This document shows, piece by piece, positions 35,483 through 47,449 of a DNA stretch of 64,000 nt. Source of the stretch: Wurfbainia villosa (Eukaryota > Streptophyta > Magnoliopsida > Zingiberales > Zingiberaceae); NCBI GenBank assembly GCA_025175895.1, contig CM046004.1, forward strand, positions 4,278,001 to 4,342,000, written 5' to 3'. How positions within the stretch are numbered: the first letter of the stretch is position 1; each line of letters begins with the position of its first letter. The notes below the pieces were generated by a model that was not told the origin of the DNA, made no database searches, and saw nothing but the letters and a program-made list of their open reading frames with translations. The translations under genes and the position numbers were made by a program.

Positions 35483-36530
35483 AATAAAAATTTGGTCCCC
35501 AAATTTCTTACTCAAGTACCAACAAGCAATGTCACACTGCTCAACTCAAGTACTTGGGGAAAACCACATATCAAGTAACTAAGAGGGGTCGAGCTCGATC
35601 TTTTCCTCAAACTCCCAAGTAGCCTCCTCTCATCGTGAGGACTCCACCCTTGACAAGTTGCAAAATCTTGTTTCACAACCTGCTATCGTTCTTGTGATCC
35701 AAAATCCAGTATCGGAACCTCTACGTAAGTAGCATCAGTTGAATGGAACTGATACATCCGATGTAATATGTAGAGTCTGACACATACTTCCTCTGCATGA
35801 ACACATGAAACACATCCTGGATACCAGCCAAAAACGGTGGTAACCCTAGACGGTAAGTGACTGCTCCGATCCTCTCAAAAATCTCGAAAGGCCCAATGTA
35901 CCTTGAAGCTAACTTACCACGGAGGTCAAATCTCTTCGCCCCTTGCGTGGTTGAGACTCACAAGAATACATGATTACCAATAGAGAACTCCAAAGGTCTC
36001 CGTCTCTGATCTGCATAACTTTTATGGCGATCCTGCGTCTTGGCCATCCTTTGTCTGATAGTACGGACCAACCCTGCCTCATACTGAGCTCTATGGGTCC
36101 TAGCAACTAGTCCTCCCGGTTGCCCCCGAAATCCATAACATAGGATCTCAGCAAGTCCTCTAGTGTCTAAATGGCCCGCTCAGACTGTCCATCTATCTGC
36201 GGATGGAATGCAGTACTAAAATGAAGCTGCGTGGCTAAGGCCTGCTGCAGACTCTGCCAGAACCTAGACGTGAACCAGGGATCTCTATCTGATATAATTC
36301 TCAAAGGAACACCATGAAATCCGATGATCTCCCGACAATATAACTCTGCCAAATGATCTAGATAGTCGGTCTTCTGACTCACTAAGAAGTGCACATATTT
36401 GGTTAGTCGGTCTACGACTACCCAAATCGCATCATGGCTTTGACGTGTCCTAGGCAAACCTACCACATAAAATCCATAATAATACGCTTCCACTTCCATT
36501 CCGGAATCGAAATTTCCTGAAGTATATGTT
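35483..36530 (-). pseudogene. Chromovirus integrase remnant of nested element 1
   Basis: 36499-36167 reads YYYGFYVVGLPRTRQSHDAI, VVDRLTKYVHFL, LRIISDRDPWFTSRFWQSL and STAFHPQIDGQSERAI, the integrase catalytic core with its acidic residues in SDRD and the SERAI region. Downstream frames include RYIGPFEIFERIGAVTYRL and FHVFMQRKYVSDSTYY, the GPY/F-type C-terminal part typical of Tekay chromoviruses. It is broken by stops and frame changes. Confidence 0.85.
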
Positions 36531-38057
36531 CCTTAAACTAATGCAACTCCGAAAACCATTATCCTCATCGGAGTCAGAGACGGTAGTCCACCTACCGTCC
36601 AACATCCACTCCACTACACACTCTGTAAGTGCATGGGAGGCTATCGCGACCAAACTTCCTTGTTACAACCGTTCGTGTTCCAGCTACTCTATAGTAGCTA
36701 TCCAAAAGCTAGCCAACTCCATGAGCATTCATGCTCCTCACCTCTACAAAACAACATAATCACTGCTAAGTCCACGTCATATTATATGACGGCTTATTTC
36801 GCAGTTCTTTAACTGCCGTAAGCTTAGAATATATCTTAGTCAATAACATCGGAATCGCTCCGATCTCCGAAATGATGCATCCATGTACACCACCCTTCCA
36901 TCCATACCAGAATGATTAATCAACACTGGCGTAAAAGTCAATCATCGTCTGAGCCCTGAAACTAGTTTCACAAGCTTCAGACCAAGTAAATTTCCTCACC
37001 TTCTTGGTCCAACCAGTCAGCGATGTAGTACTGCTAGAGCATCCTATCCATATATATAGTAACAATTAAACCAATACCAAGAAAACTACTATCTATGGTG
37101 GTCGAGTGCGCAACTCCAACTACCACCCTCATCAGTGGTCAAGTTACGCAATCCAACGACTACAACTGAGCCAATCGTGTGCAGAATACACGACTTCCCA
37201 AATCCCTGGACGACTAAGTCGTCAATAAGTCTAATAAGATAATCAAAAGCTCAAACAATTCATACCAAGTATGAAATTGTCATCGCTACACACCTGCATT
37301 CTCTTTACTCTAAGCTGATGATATAAAAATCATCACAACGACAATGATAATTGTAGGACACCATGTCACTACAATATCATCACACCAGTCACCAATCAAT
37401 CCTAGAGTATATATAGGTATCCTATAGCTGATCTAAATAGATCATATATATCCACAATGAAGGATATTCCTTTCCTTCCACAACTACCGCATTCTATCAT
37501 CGATAATCGATGCATAACCTCAAAGGTCCATCTCTCTTTTAACAAAGAGTTCCGGATCTTTTCTGGAAGAAATTCTGGGACAAATAAATGTCCGCTCCAA
37601 TACCTCCTATAATAAGGTAAAACGATCTTTCATCGTCTTAACCAGTGTACGCATACACGCCTTATCCATAACCAAATCACTAATAGTAGGGACTGATATT
37701 TTCTGAGGGTTTACTCCTTGACCTTCAAATGGATGACTAGCAGGCCATATTCCTAGCTTCCTAATTCGACATCAGTCGACACCTCTAAAGAATCCATACC
37801 TCTGAAATCATCATTAGATTACTCAAGATCAATACGTCGTCGAACTCGTCCACGCCCATGAGTAGGGGCAATTTCACTAAGTCAATAGTTTTCCTAACCA
37901 TTAAAGTACAGTAACCACTAAAGACAATACTTTTCCTATAGCTCAGAGATATCCTTCAGCTTGCTTGGTCCCCAAACCCGAGAACTCCCAAAAATCCAAG
38001 GGAAATCAAATCCTCGAAACACAAAACCCACAAACCAAAACCGTAAACCAATAAAAT
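36531..38057 (-). pseudogene. Decayed pol and leader region of nested element 1
   Basis: Weak RNase H similarity near 36840-36930, homologous at the nucleotide level to 25680-25790 in nested element 2. The end next to 38058 resembles a leader: minus-strand KLKDISEL-type codons, then a primer-site-like TTGGTTTACGG that lacks about eight bases of the usual TGGTATCAGAGC. Nothing else could be assigned. Confidence 0.45.
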
Positions 38058-40250
38058 TGTCACGTCCTGGGGGCATAGCCATCATCCAAATGACAAAAGA
38101 GCCCCTTAGTGACAATATTCCGAAATCCATGGACCAAATCTGGTAAAAATCTCGAAATAATTATAGAAATATAAGTATTTCAATAACTGCATGCATGCAC
38201 GACTAAACATATATCAAACAAAGTAAAATAGTTTTGTGACACCAAATCAAATTGCGACCAAAAATCCAAAGTGCATAATCAAAATGCAACACCGATAATG
38301 TAAACAAAGCGGCATCCCGACGATGCAATGGGACAAGCACGACAAGGAACTCTCTGAGCGACACCAAAGTAGGTCAACATGACACGTCCTCCATCAGTTA
38401 ACCTAGAGGATAAGTGAGGAGGGGATAAGTACAACCACTCTGTGGATGTATAGACAATAGTGCATAATCATAATGCACATAACGGAAGTCACAGGGAACA
38501 AGCTAGAGTAACCCAACCCTCAGAGTACCAATATCAGTCTGCAACTAACCTAATCAGCAGTATAATAAATATACCTGCAACATACACAACCACTGCAACA
38601 CGCAGTGCACATCCGGATACCACGACAAAGCCTCGTGGGTCTCGCACAAAAAGGGAACTATCTATGAGCTACCGCGAACGTAACCCATGGGCCGACAAGC
38701 AATAGCACGGTCTACGCGCAACTATATGCTACCACGAATGAGACTCGTGGATAGACAGGATGTATATAAATATCTAATTATTGACTGCACGCTCTGGCGT
38801 ACTACCACCAATAGGTTGCGTGAGCAGTCGATTATCCTAGGTTGTTAAGCCTAGGGTTATCCAATACATCCCGCATAAATCGACTTTCAACGTCGACAAA
38901 GATCATCGATCTACAATTAAACTCATTGAGGCGGTTAAGCGAGGGTTTCAACACCTCTAAAACGAAATGTTTACCAAAGTCGGTAAAGATCATCGACTAA
39001 TAAATAAATTCCTCCATATTGTTAGTCTAAGGTTCTAACCCTTCTAATGTAAACGGTTATCAAGGTCGATAAAAGTCATATGTCCACTAATAAACTCGTC
39101 GAGACGAGTAATCATAGGATTTCATCCCAACTAACAGGAAACACCTTTCCAAGCCAATAAAGACCACAAATCTACTATCAAGCCCTTCAAGAGGGTTAAG
39201 CCTAAATTATATCGTCCTACCAGTTCAATCATGCATACCCCAACCTGCTACCACGAACATATCTCGTGGGTACTTAAGACGTAAAGTAGCTATCTAGCTA
39301 CTAGCGTCATACAAATCCGATTATTACCAACTCCGAACGAATAACGCAAGAGTATAACCTTACAGTAGATTATCTCAACCATACATGGGAGACCTATTCG
39401 ACCTCAAATACACAAAAGCCCCTTTAGGGAAACTCTATTGTAACTTTCCTCAACTACGAATGGGTGATATTGTTGGCAGTCGATAAATATAAACAACATT
39501 ATATACCCTCTAAGGATTAATCGCATCCTAATCATATGACCTCTACTAATCCGATCACCATATCAGCTGAAATAGTAAATGTATAAACATATACTAATAT
39601 GCACATCCGGGTTATTACACCTAGGGTTCCAACACCTAGGGTTCCACTAATGTTGTTTCATTCCTGAGATCCGCTCCTACAGAATAACTTCATCTAAGTT
39701 ATTCTATTTCTACTAGTCTTAATCATGGTATCCACCGCAAAAACTCATAACCATAAACATATAACATGTTGTCTAATAAACGACAGCATAGTCATACCAA
39801 TGGCAATCAATAGCCGAAATTAATTAGGGTATATCTAAAGGGTCATGCCAGATCAAAGTCAATGCCAGAACAAAGTCGAGGCAATATATAAATAAAGCAT
39901 CAGATGCTTATATATACTCTAAACTACATAAGCTATGTAATCATGTCCTCATACCTTCTACGAATTTATCCATCTTAGTCATATTATTCAACTAGTCTAA
40001 TAATCCTAATACTAGTCAAATCCTAAGAGGTAAACATCTACCAATATATCTTATCATTTATATCACAATGATAACAAGCTACGTATAGCAGTAATAGCAA
40101 TTTATAACCAAATGCTATCTATAAACCAGCAACCTAAAAATCTAATTGTCCAACAGATATCAGGTTAAAACAATACTAGATAAAACATGATATCACCGCA
40201 TAACCAATATAAATATGTACTAAATCTAGGAAATTTTCTAGAATTTATTT
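38058..40250 (-). repeat. Orphan LTR-like segment inside nested element 1
   Basis: Begins TGTCACGTCCTGGGGG on the plus strand, directly after a primer-site-like sequence, exactly like the LTR edges at 28642 and 40456. Its interior has the short CCACGA..TCGTGG hairpins and ACCCATG-type motifs seen in the other two LTR families, plus about four units of a roughly 100-bp imperfect repeat (38878-39220). I find no partner copy and no proper right-hand end. The segment meets the leader of element 1 near 40250. Confidence 0.55.
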
Positions 40251-40436
40251 ACCTGTTAGCTGTCTGGAGATGTCCTGTCGCCGCCAAATCCCCCATATTG
40301 ACCTCGTCAATAATACCTCGAATTTCCGAAACATAAAAATCGTCGGAAATCCGTACAACTCCGAAAATACCCAGTTAACCTACCAAACTTGGCGAACTCC
40401 ATAAACCCAAAGACCCTAAGGAACTCGGAAACCTAC

Positions 40437-40448
40437 GCTCTGATACCA
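40437..40448 (-). other. Primer-binding site of nested element 1
   Basis: The minus-strand reading is TGGTATCAGAGC, identical to the standard plant primer site complementary to initiator-methionine tRNA. It lies 7 bp inside the 5' LTR. Confidence 0.92.
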
Positions 40449-40455
40449 AATAAAT

Positions 40456-42810
40456 TGTCACGCCCCGAGGGAGTCTCCGCCAGACGAAAATCCGACAGCA
40501 CCTCCCCTGTACGGGTGACAATACCAATTTTATACAAGGCCTACACGGCCACTATACATCGGTCAACACGACCGGAATCCAATCAAACACACGCAGATAA
40601 TAATAAGGCCTCAGGCCAACAAATCTAGGTAAACAAAAGTCTACACTAACTAGACTTACCCCTTCTGCCATCTGGGCAGGAATACCCAACCAAACCAATC
40701 AAAATAAGATCCGACCAATGGTCCACAAGAACCCCAAAAATCCACGAGTACATAAATCCATTTCCAAGCCTAAACATATATTCTATACAAAATTCAAACC
40801 AAAACTCAAACAACTAAGAAACTGTCACTACGAGGGGGGGATATGGCAACTGGACTCTCCTGACAGCTTCATCCTGAAATAAAAAAATAAAACCACGGGG
40901 TAAGTTCAAAGAACTTAGCGGATATTTGTCGATATAAATAGCAAGATATAGCTAACAATACTAATCATGTCAGTACAGTCTCATATATATGATAAGCAAG
41001 AAATAAATGCAAAAGGACTGTACTCACCTGAATCTCCTACTACGATAGGAGCATCGCCTACTATAAGAGATAAAGTCATCACCATAAATGAATATGAATC
41101 TGTATGCATGACAATCATATGCAACATCCAAGGCATCAATACAATAATGCAAAGAAACACAATACAAATGCAATCCGTGCAAAATGCATGTCGCATGATA
41201 TGACATGGTCACCTCGACGCTACCAACCACACGCAATGGTGAAGCCGAGTGGGTAGGGCTATGACAAAGGCACTCGCCATCATCGCTTCCTTGGACCGAG
41301 TGGACAGGATGATCGCTTGAGTACACCTATCCTCCCGCCCCAAACATAGTGGGGAGCTAAGCTGGCCGAGGAGGGATCCCGCTACCACGCTGCCCACGCT
41401 CGTCGCTACCCATGAGCGGATCGGGGAGCTCGACAGAGCAACCGCACACACTCCCGATGTACCACTAACCCATGAGTGGCAAGGTGTGCGAGCATATAGT
41501 CATGGCTGGCTCAACAATAATGGAACCGGTCTACCAAAGATGCAATCATGCAAGATGGTGCATGACACTAAAGCATGTAATACCAACTAACATACGTATC
41601 CGAATAATATGCACAATAAAAAGGTACATATACATGATCCAAGTAAAACAGGGAACGTATAACTATAAACTGATCAAATGCATGTATCAAATAGGCATAA
41701 TAACATGCAAGGTAGATAAACATGAAAACTATTGCAAGCTATAACTATCTAGCATATCAACATGACTATATCAAAAAGACAAGTCAAAATACCCGCCTGA
41801 TAAAATATCCGCAAAAGAACCAAATCGTCACGACCGTGAACCTGCCTCGTGACCGAAACCTTGGACTTCCCCAATTCTGCTCGGTTTGTCGGACAAGACC
41901 ACTGCCCAACACCGCTGCCCTATTCCTCTGTTCTGCTCGCCGAAAGAAGTCCACTGCTCAAACACGCATCAAGATCAACCAATAGCAATTTAACAAAATC
42001 AACAACCGAGATATACCTGCGCTAGGAAACACCTTCCCGACTACTTACCACCCCTAATCCTCTGTCGATCAGCCCCTCTCAGTCGGCCACAGTTTCCTTT
42101 CCTACTGCCCGGAAATTAGAAGTTTCCCTTGGCAGTATTTCCTCGGTGCGGGTCGATCCCGGCTGCGGAGGCTGGCCGGAGGATGGCCGGCGCTGGCAGA
42201 GAAGGGAGAGACTGACCGAATGTAGCGAACAACGGTGGCTCAGGCGATCAGCGGCAGAAAAGGGGCACCCACGGCGATTGTTGGCGGCCGCGGTCCGTCT
42301 GTCCGTCGCGTCTGGGCTCGGAGGTCGTGGCGGCGAGGAGAAGCGAAAGCGCGATCGAAGGTTCAGCGTCGGCCGGCTGGCGCGGGCGGTGCCACCTCGA
42401 GGTCGGACGAGATGGAAGATCGACTCGTCGCGAGAAAGAAAGCGATCGGCGCTTGCGAGAGAGACGGCGGCGGTCGGCGTCGGCGATGCGGTCGGAGATG
42501 AGGAGGGCAGCTGATCGGTGCAGCTTCGCGCGAGGAACTAGAAGGAAGGAGTTGCGCGCACGAAGTCAGGGGGAAATAAAAGGGAATATAGAATTTTTAG
42601 GTTTTCTATCGTGTATTTAACCCCTTTAAATAGACCCCTCTAAAGCCTATTTATTTTATCCCCGTACAAATCTCGTACGGAGTCCGTTTAAATCCAGAAA
42701 ATTCCGGAAAAATTCCTAAAATTCCCTAAAAATCCCAAAAAAATTTCAGGATTATTTCCTTAATTATTTGACCATTTAATTTACTATTTTACATTTTCCA
42801 GTATTTAACA
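40456..42810 (-). repeat. 5' LTR of nested element 1
   Basis: 2,355 bp, partner of 33113-35470. It ends GTATTTAACA and is followed at once by the GTCCG duplication and outer gag. GC-rich frames at 42146-42620 correspond to LTR sequence shared with 34860-35240. Confidence 0.92.
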
Positions 42811-42815
42811 GTCCG

Positions 42816-43296
42816 AGTAATCATGGATTAATGCAACTTTTCCGAATCTTCCCAAGTATTCTTCCGGATCAGCCGAGCCGTTATACTCCCCTATGCAGAC
42901 CAGCTTGAAGGATTTAGACATTTTGTCAGCTATAATGTTGGGAGCGAGAGGGGATTCGACATTGACTACGGGAGCTTTGCCCTTTTTGGGATCCTTCTCA
43001 GGTAGTGTATATGAGGGTGCCTCCCCGGAGGATCGTGAAGGCGAGGCGGTAGAGGATGATTCGGCTGGTAACAAGACGGTGGGAGTCGATCTAGGGGTAG
43101 CTGGAGTAGATGGAATAGAAGCCGGAATGGGACCCTGGACTGGGCTAGGAGAAGCTTGCAGCGGGGGATTTCCTCGAGGGAGGAGATCGCGCAAGACATC
43201 TTCCATGGTGGTTTTGACAAGGGCTATGATGCATTCCCTCGTCAAACTTTCGTCCGCGGAGTTGTGGTTACCGGAATTTGCTCTTTGGTCTCCCAT
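42816..43296 (-). pseudogene. Tat gag, N-terminal part
   Basis: Starts MGDQRANSGNHNSADE about 30 nt after the primer-binding site. A proline/serine-rich region follows, then NIIADKMSKSFKL, IGEYNGSADPEEYLGRF and the beginning of the gag core at the insertion junction. The pattern YNGSADPEEYL ahead of the capsid core is typical of Tat gag. The rest of the gene is at 32244-33107. Confidence 0.85.
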
Positions 43297-43327
43297 CTTT
43301 GCCTCAGGCGTTGATTATATAAGGAGT

Positions 43328-43345
43328 TTCCCACATACGACGCCA
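43328..43345 (-). other. Primer-binding site of the Tat element
   Basis: The minus-strand sequence TGGCGTCGTATGTGGGAA lies four bases after the 5' LTR. It resembles the TGGCGCCGTCTGTGGGAA-type site common in Tat elements, with two changes. Confidence 0.7.
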
Positions 43346-43349
43346 ATTA

Positions 43350-44451
43350 TGATGCCTGTCGAGACGGTGATGGTGAGGTGTCCAAGTAGCAAAAATGGTA
43401 AAAGCCGACACTTCGGTGAGGAGAGATGAGGTGTGAGACCTATTTTGACGATAACAGGAAAACAACTTTACTGGATGGCCGAGCCGAATGGCGAAAACCG
43501 GGCCGAACGGTGAACCTGCACAACAGCAATCGGTCAAGGGCGTCGAGAGAGATCTCGACAATGCCCCTCCGACGCTCAAGGTAGAAAATTAGTTTGGAGA
43601 GGAGAAGAAACTGGAGAGAACTAGTTTATGAGCGTTCAGAAAAACTTGCCTCCTCTTCTCAAGGAGGGTCATATATATAGAGGGAAAGCTCCATTCTCAA
43701 GGAACTCTGCCAGTAGAAGTGATATGACCCTAGAGGGTCCTACACTATGATCATTGTTATCTGAACTGCATCCAGTGCGTGAGCTGCTATTAATACACAT
43801 AGTGTGGTTGATGGGGGACAAGTCTTATTTAATGTGGCGGCTAATCTTCTGAGATTCTGGCAGGGAAATCTGCCCTTATGCGTGGGCCGTAATTAATACA
43901 CACCGCGCGGTTGATAGGAGACAATTCTCAATTAATGCCGCAGACATTCCTCCAAACCTTGTCAGTGACTTATACTTTTGATGAGAATTTGCCCCGTCAG
44001 CTTAATGAAATGACCGTCTCCTTGTTTAAATGGGCTAGCTCATAGTAAAATGGATCATATGAAAGAAACATCACATCAGCGATGACACATCTTTGCCGAG
44101 AGATACAATGGATGAGACGAACAATCCTCCATCTAAGAGAAATCCAAGCCGAGACGCGGGACGTCTGATATAAGAGAAATCCGAGACGAGACGCGGGGCG
44201 TCTGGTATAAGAGAAGTCTGAGCCGAGATGCGGGGCGTCTGGTATAAGAGAAGTCCGAGCCGAGACGCGGGGCGTCTGGTATAAGAGAAGTCCGAGCCGA
44301 GACGCGGGACGTCTGGTATAAGAGAAGTCCAAGCCGAGATGCGGGGCGTCTGACATAAGAGAAATCCTGATGCCCATTTATCATGAGTCGGAATGGTGTG
44401 GTGGGTTCAATCCGTATGTCTAATCATAGTTTTAGTTTTACCCAGGTATCA
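43350..44451 (-). repeat. 5' LTR of the Tat element
   Basis: 1,102 bp, TGATGCCTGTCGAGACGG to CAGGTATCA. It has six 37-bp units (44135-44356) against five in the partner, which accounts for nearly all of the 38-bp length difference. It is followed by the target duplication ATTGA. Confidence 0.93.
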
Positions 44452-44456
44452 ATTGA

Positions 44457-45790
44457 TAATTAATTTCATATCACATAAATATTCTAAAAACTAAGGAAGT
44501 TACGTTTTATAATAGACAAATGTATAAAATCGGTGCATCATCACTCTTTTTGCTCTCACGGAAAGGACCAGTAGCTAATGTATATAGACGTCCTATACCA
44601 TAGGATAATTAGTCAATCTCTCACATATATAAAAATATCATTTTTACCTTTAAAAATTATCATGATTTATCTTCTTTATTACGAGAATAACAATAATTGT
44701 CTACCCTCTTAAATTTCATTTTAAGAAAAACACCCATTAGTTAAATAAAAAATCTCATCAGGTCATATAACACTACAATAAAAAAATCTCACTATTGATA
44801 AATTTCATTTTTTTTATACGATGTAGTCTGAATTTTTCTTTTGAGATTGAGTTATTGAGGATGAATTCTTTCTGATCGTATCAGTAAGAGTCTTTTTGCT
44901 CTCTTCCTATGAAAGTTAATATACATTAAATTACCATCGACTTATCTAGTGGATGTCCCGAAAGCCCCCTCCTTCTTCTCTCTTTTTTCCTCTCTCCCTT
45001 TTATATCTTTGTCATCGTTAAGATAAATTGTCACGTAACAAATTACGAGCATTACTGTCCATATAAAAGGTCACGCGGATTGAGATGATCATATCGTTAT
45101 GCAGTACTTCTCATTTTATTTGAATTGTTATCTCCCAGCTTGATTTGATATTTCTTTATACTTAATCATATTATAATAATATCGTGATAATTCAAATATT
45201 TAAACTTTTACAAACCTACATTTTGAAAATGAATGGCCCTCCTTTTTTGATTCGTCAATCAGATAAATCTAAAAAATGTTGGCCATCAAAGACCTCACGA
45301 GCGTTCAGTAAAATATATGAAAGTGTGAGAAAATAATTCTGTGCACAAGCATGGAAAACACCTCTGACTCCTTGTATTTATTAGTAAAACTCTGTGGACG
45401 GCGAAGCATTAATGAGTGATAAAGCCTATTTGCACTGTGGAATGCGACAAACTAATTCGTTACTGCGGATCCAATTTTACCTCCAATTGTTTGCATATTT
45501 ATTTATTTTTTAATCGATATATTATATATTTAAATTTTCGATTCAATTAATTCTAAATACATTCTATTCGATTACATAAAAAAACCAAAAAATATTTACA
45601 ACAAACTGTTTGACAATTCAACATTTTAAAATTTATCATTTAAATAATATAATTTTTTTATAAATATATCACAAATAGAATCTAAAATATTTATAAAATT
45701 ACATCCATGAACGATGAGCAAAATTGCATGAATAATATATTTGTATCAAATGAGCAAGAATAAATTTCGTATTCATACTTATGTCGCTAA
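44457..45790. other. AT-rich intergenic DNA, no supported gene
   Basis: No reading frame or RNA motif of note. A CACTACAATAAAA sequence at about 44769 resembles a CACTA terminus, but no subterminal repeats or partner end accompany it. Confidence 0.55.
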
Positions 45791-45799
45791 AAATCATGT

Positions 45800-46240
45800 T
45801 TGGATTTTACATCATTAAAATCTCACTGTTAGACTTTCTTGTCAAGATCCATTTAGATTTACGCCTCTAAAATCTTTACTTGGATTTTACGCCATCAAAC
45901 ATATACCCTTGGACTTTTATATTATCAAGATTCATTCTTTGACTTTTAATTTCCAAGTATCATTTGGACTTACGCCGCGAAGACCCATGCTTAGATTTTA
46001 CAGTGTTAAGCCTACACCTTTGAACTTTCACTTTACCAAATATCAATGACTAGCTTGGACTTTCAATTGTCAAATACCCGTGACTTGGACTTTCCAATTG
46101 CCAAGACCATGCTTGGACTTTCCAATTGTCAAGACCATGTTTGGACTTTCCATGCCAAGATCACACTTGAACTTTCTTTGCTAACTCCATATTGGACTTT
46201 CCAATTGCCAAAGTTCACTTGGACTTTTCGGAGATGGTCA
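45800..46240 (+). repeat. TTGGACTTT-rich repeat, copy 1
   Basis: Irregular units of about 25-45 bp built on CTTGGACTTT, ACGCCGC(T/C)AA and TTGCCAAGA. The same order of units recurs at 47450-47947, about 1.65 kb away in the same orientation, and in reverse at 63840-64000. Decay increases to the left. Confidence 0.85.
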
Positions 46241-46309
46241 ATCCGGTTCCACGGATCTCTGATAGGATACTAAATAACTCTTAGATGAAATATGATCCAC
46301 CGACCACCA

Positions 46310-47445
46310 AGATAAATTAAAGAAATGCTCACGACTCAACAGTTAAGTCCGGCAATGCGGTCTCGCCTTTCCTATAAGACAGGTCCGACATCAAAAATAT
46401 ACTCCACCTGAGAAGGTAAACTTTCGATCCACACTTGGCTTAAAATCGTCTACTCAATTTGTTTTGAAATTCAAAGTCGAACTTAAAGAAGAATCGATGA
46501 CTGCGCTAGAGAAGGATGAATAGCAATTTTTTGCGATTTCTTTTTCGATCGATCACGTGCTTGTCTACAATACGTTAGTGTAGTGGAATATACAAGAATA
46601 ATAAAAACAAACATATGACAAACACGAACATGCAGATTTTACGTGGTTCAGAATTAGAGTTCCTACTGCATGGTCGAGTTCTAGTGATGCACACCACCAC
46701 TATCAAACTTCTTCTTCTCGGTATGATATTAGAGGCGAAAAAACCTTGTAGAAAGTTCTTACAATAATAAAAAGCAACAAAAATACACGTAAATGAAAAA
46801 AATGAATTTATAATACTTTATAAGTGAGCTTTTGAATGTTTAATCTTTTAATTGCTTTGAATGACTGGAAAGCAGTAATTATTCCCCTTCAAATCCTCCA
46901 AGAACTAACAACTTCAACTCCTCCTATCGAGCTCCCTTTAAAGCACGCACGATCTAGATTTTTACCTGGCAGTAGACTGCCAAAAGATATCAATCAACTT
47001 CCCACAGTGCCTTGTTTATAACAGACTTAATCCATGTCGGACTCGCCCAATGGATACCTTAGCAATCGATTGTCCTTACCAGCAATCAATTGTCAATCTA
47101 ATAGTTCACTGGCTAGTTGACTACGAGATATTATGTGCTTGTATCCGCGATCGGCCCATCATGGGACTGATTATTTGCCGAACACAGGTTGAACGGTCAA
47201 AGCTTAGTCGACTACTCGACCAGTCGACTAATACAAGTCAACTAGGCTCCCCAGTCGATTGGTAAACCTCAAACATGAGGTTTAACTCAAGTATGATCCC
47301 TTCATACTTGATTAATCACCCTTAGTCTATATCTAAGTCTTATAGTCACCTCCATCAACCTCACACATTTCGGATCTCTTGAGTCCGCGACTCTTCATCC
47401 TTCACATTACCCTTAAGACGCTTCCATCGACTATGTCATGCTAAC
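46310..47445 (+). mobile_element. Possible Ty1/copia LTR-like fragment between the two repeat copies
   Basis: Contains TTTTACGTGGTTCAGAA followed by GTTCCTACTGCATGG, a pattern common in plant SIRE-type copia LTRs, and then a GTCGACTACTCGACCAGTCGACT cluster. I found no defined ends or coding sequence. It may be one decayed LTR together with the flanking repeat copies. Confidence 0.35.
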
Positions 47446-47449
47446 CGGA

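Larger units (their letters stand above)
33113..42810 (-). mobile_element. Nested Tekay-like Ty3/gypsy element 1 (in the Tat gag)
   Basis: 9,698 bp flanked by a perfect target duplication GTCCG (33108-33112 and 42811-42815). LTRs are 33113-35470 and 40456-42810. Minus orientation is shown by an exact tRNA-iMet primer-binding site (40437-40448) and the polypurine tract AGTGGGGGAGAA (35471-35482). Crossing from 42811 to 33107 leaves the outer gag frame uninterrupted, which independently confirms the insertion. Only parts of RNase H and integrase survive, and an extra LTR-like segment lies inside (38058 to about 40250). Confidence 0.92.
13360..44451 (-). mobile_element. Complete Tat-lineage Ty3/gypsy LTR retrotransposon with nested insertions
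   Basis: The element is bounded by two related LTRs (13360-14423 and 43350-44451) that start TGAT and end ATCA. It is flanked by a perfect 5-bp target duplication ATTGA (13355-13359 and 44452-44456). Transcription is on the minus strand: primer-binding site, gag, protease, reverse transcriptase, RNase H, a second RNase H, integrase, a tandem-repeat region, an antisense gene, polypurine tract and 3' LTR. The second RNase H (near 19511-19720), the 3' tandem repeats and the extra antisense gene are hallmarks of the Tat lineage. Two Tekay-like elements (21565-31931 and 33113-42810) interrupt it. Without them it would be about 11 kb, normal for the lineage. Stops and frame breaks in gag and pol make it defective. 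The two LTRs differ at roughly two dozen positions over the first 330 bp by eye, so it is older than its inserts. Confidence 0.92.

Noticed and set aside
44769..44790. CACTACAATAAAA as a CACTA transposon end
   Set aside because: There are no subterminal repeats, target duplication or partner end. The word alone is too short in AT-rich DNA.
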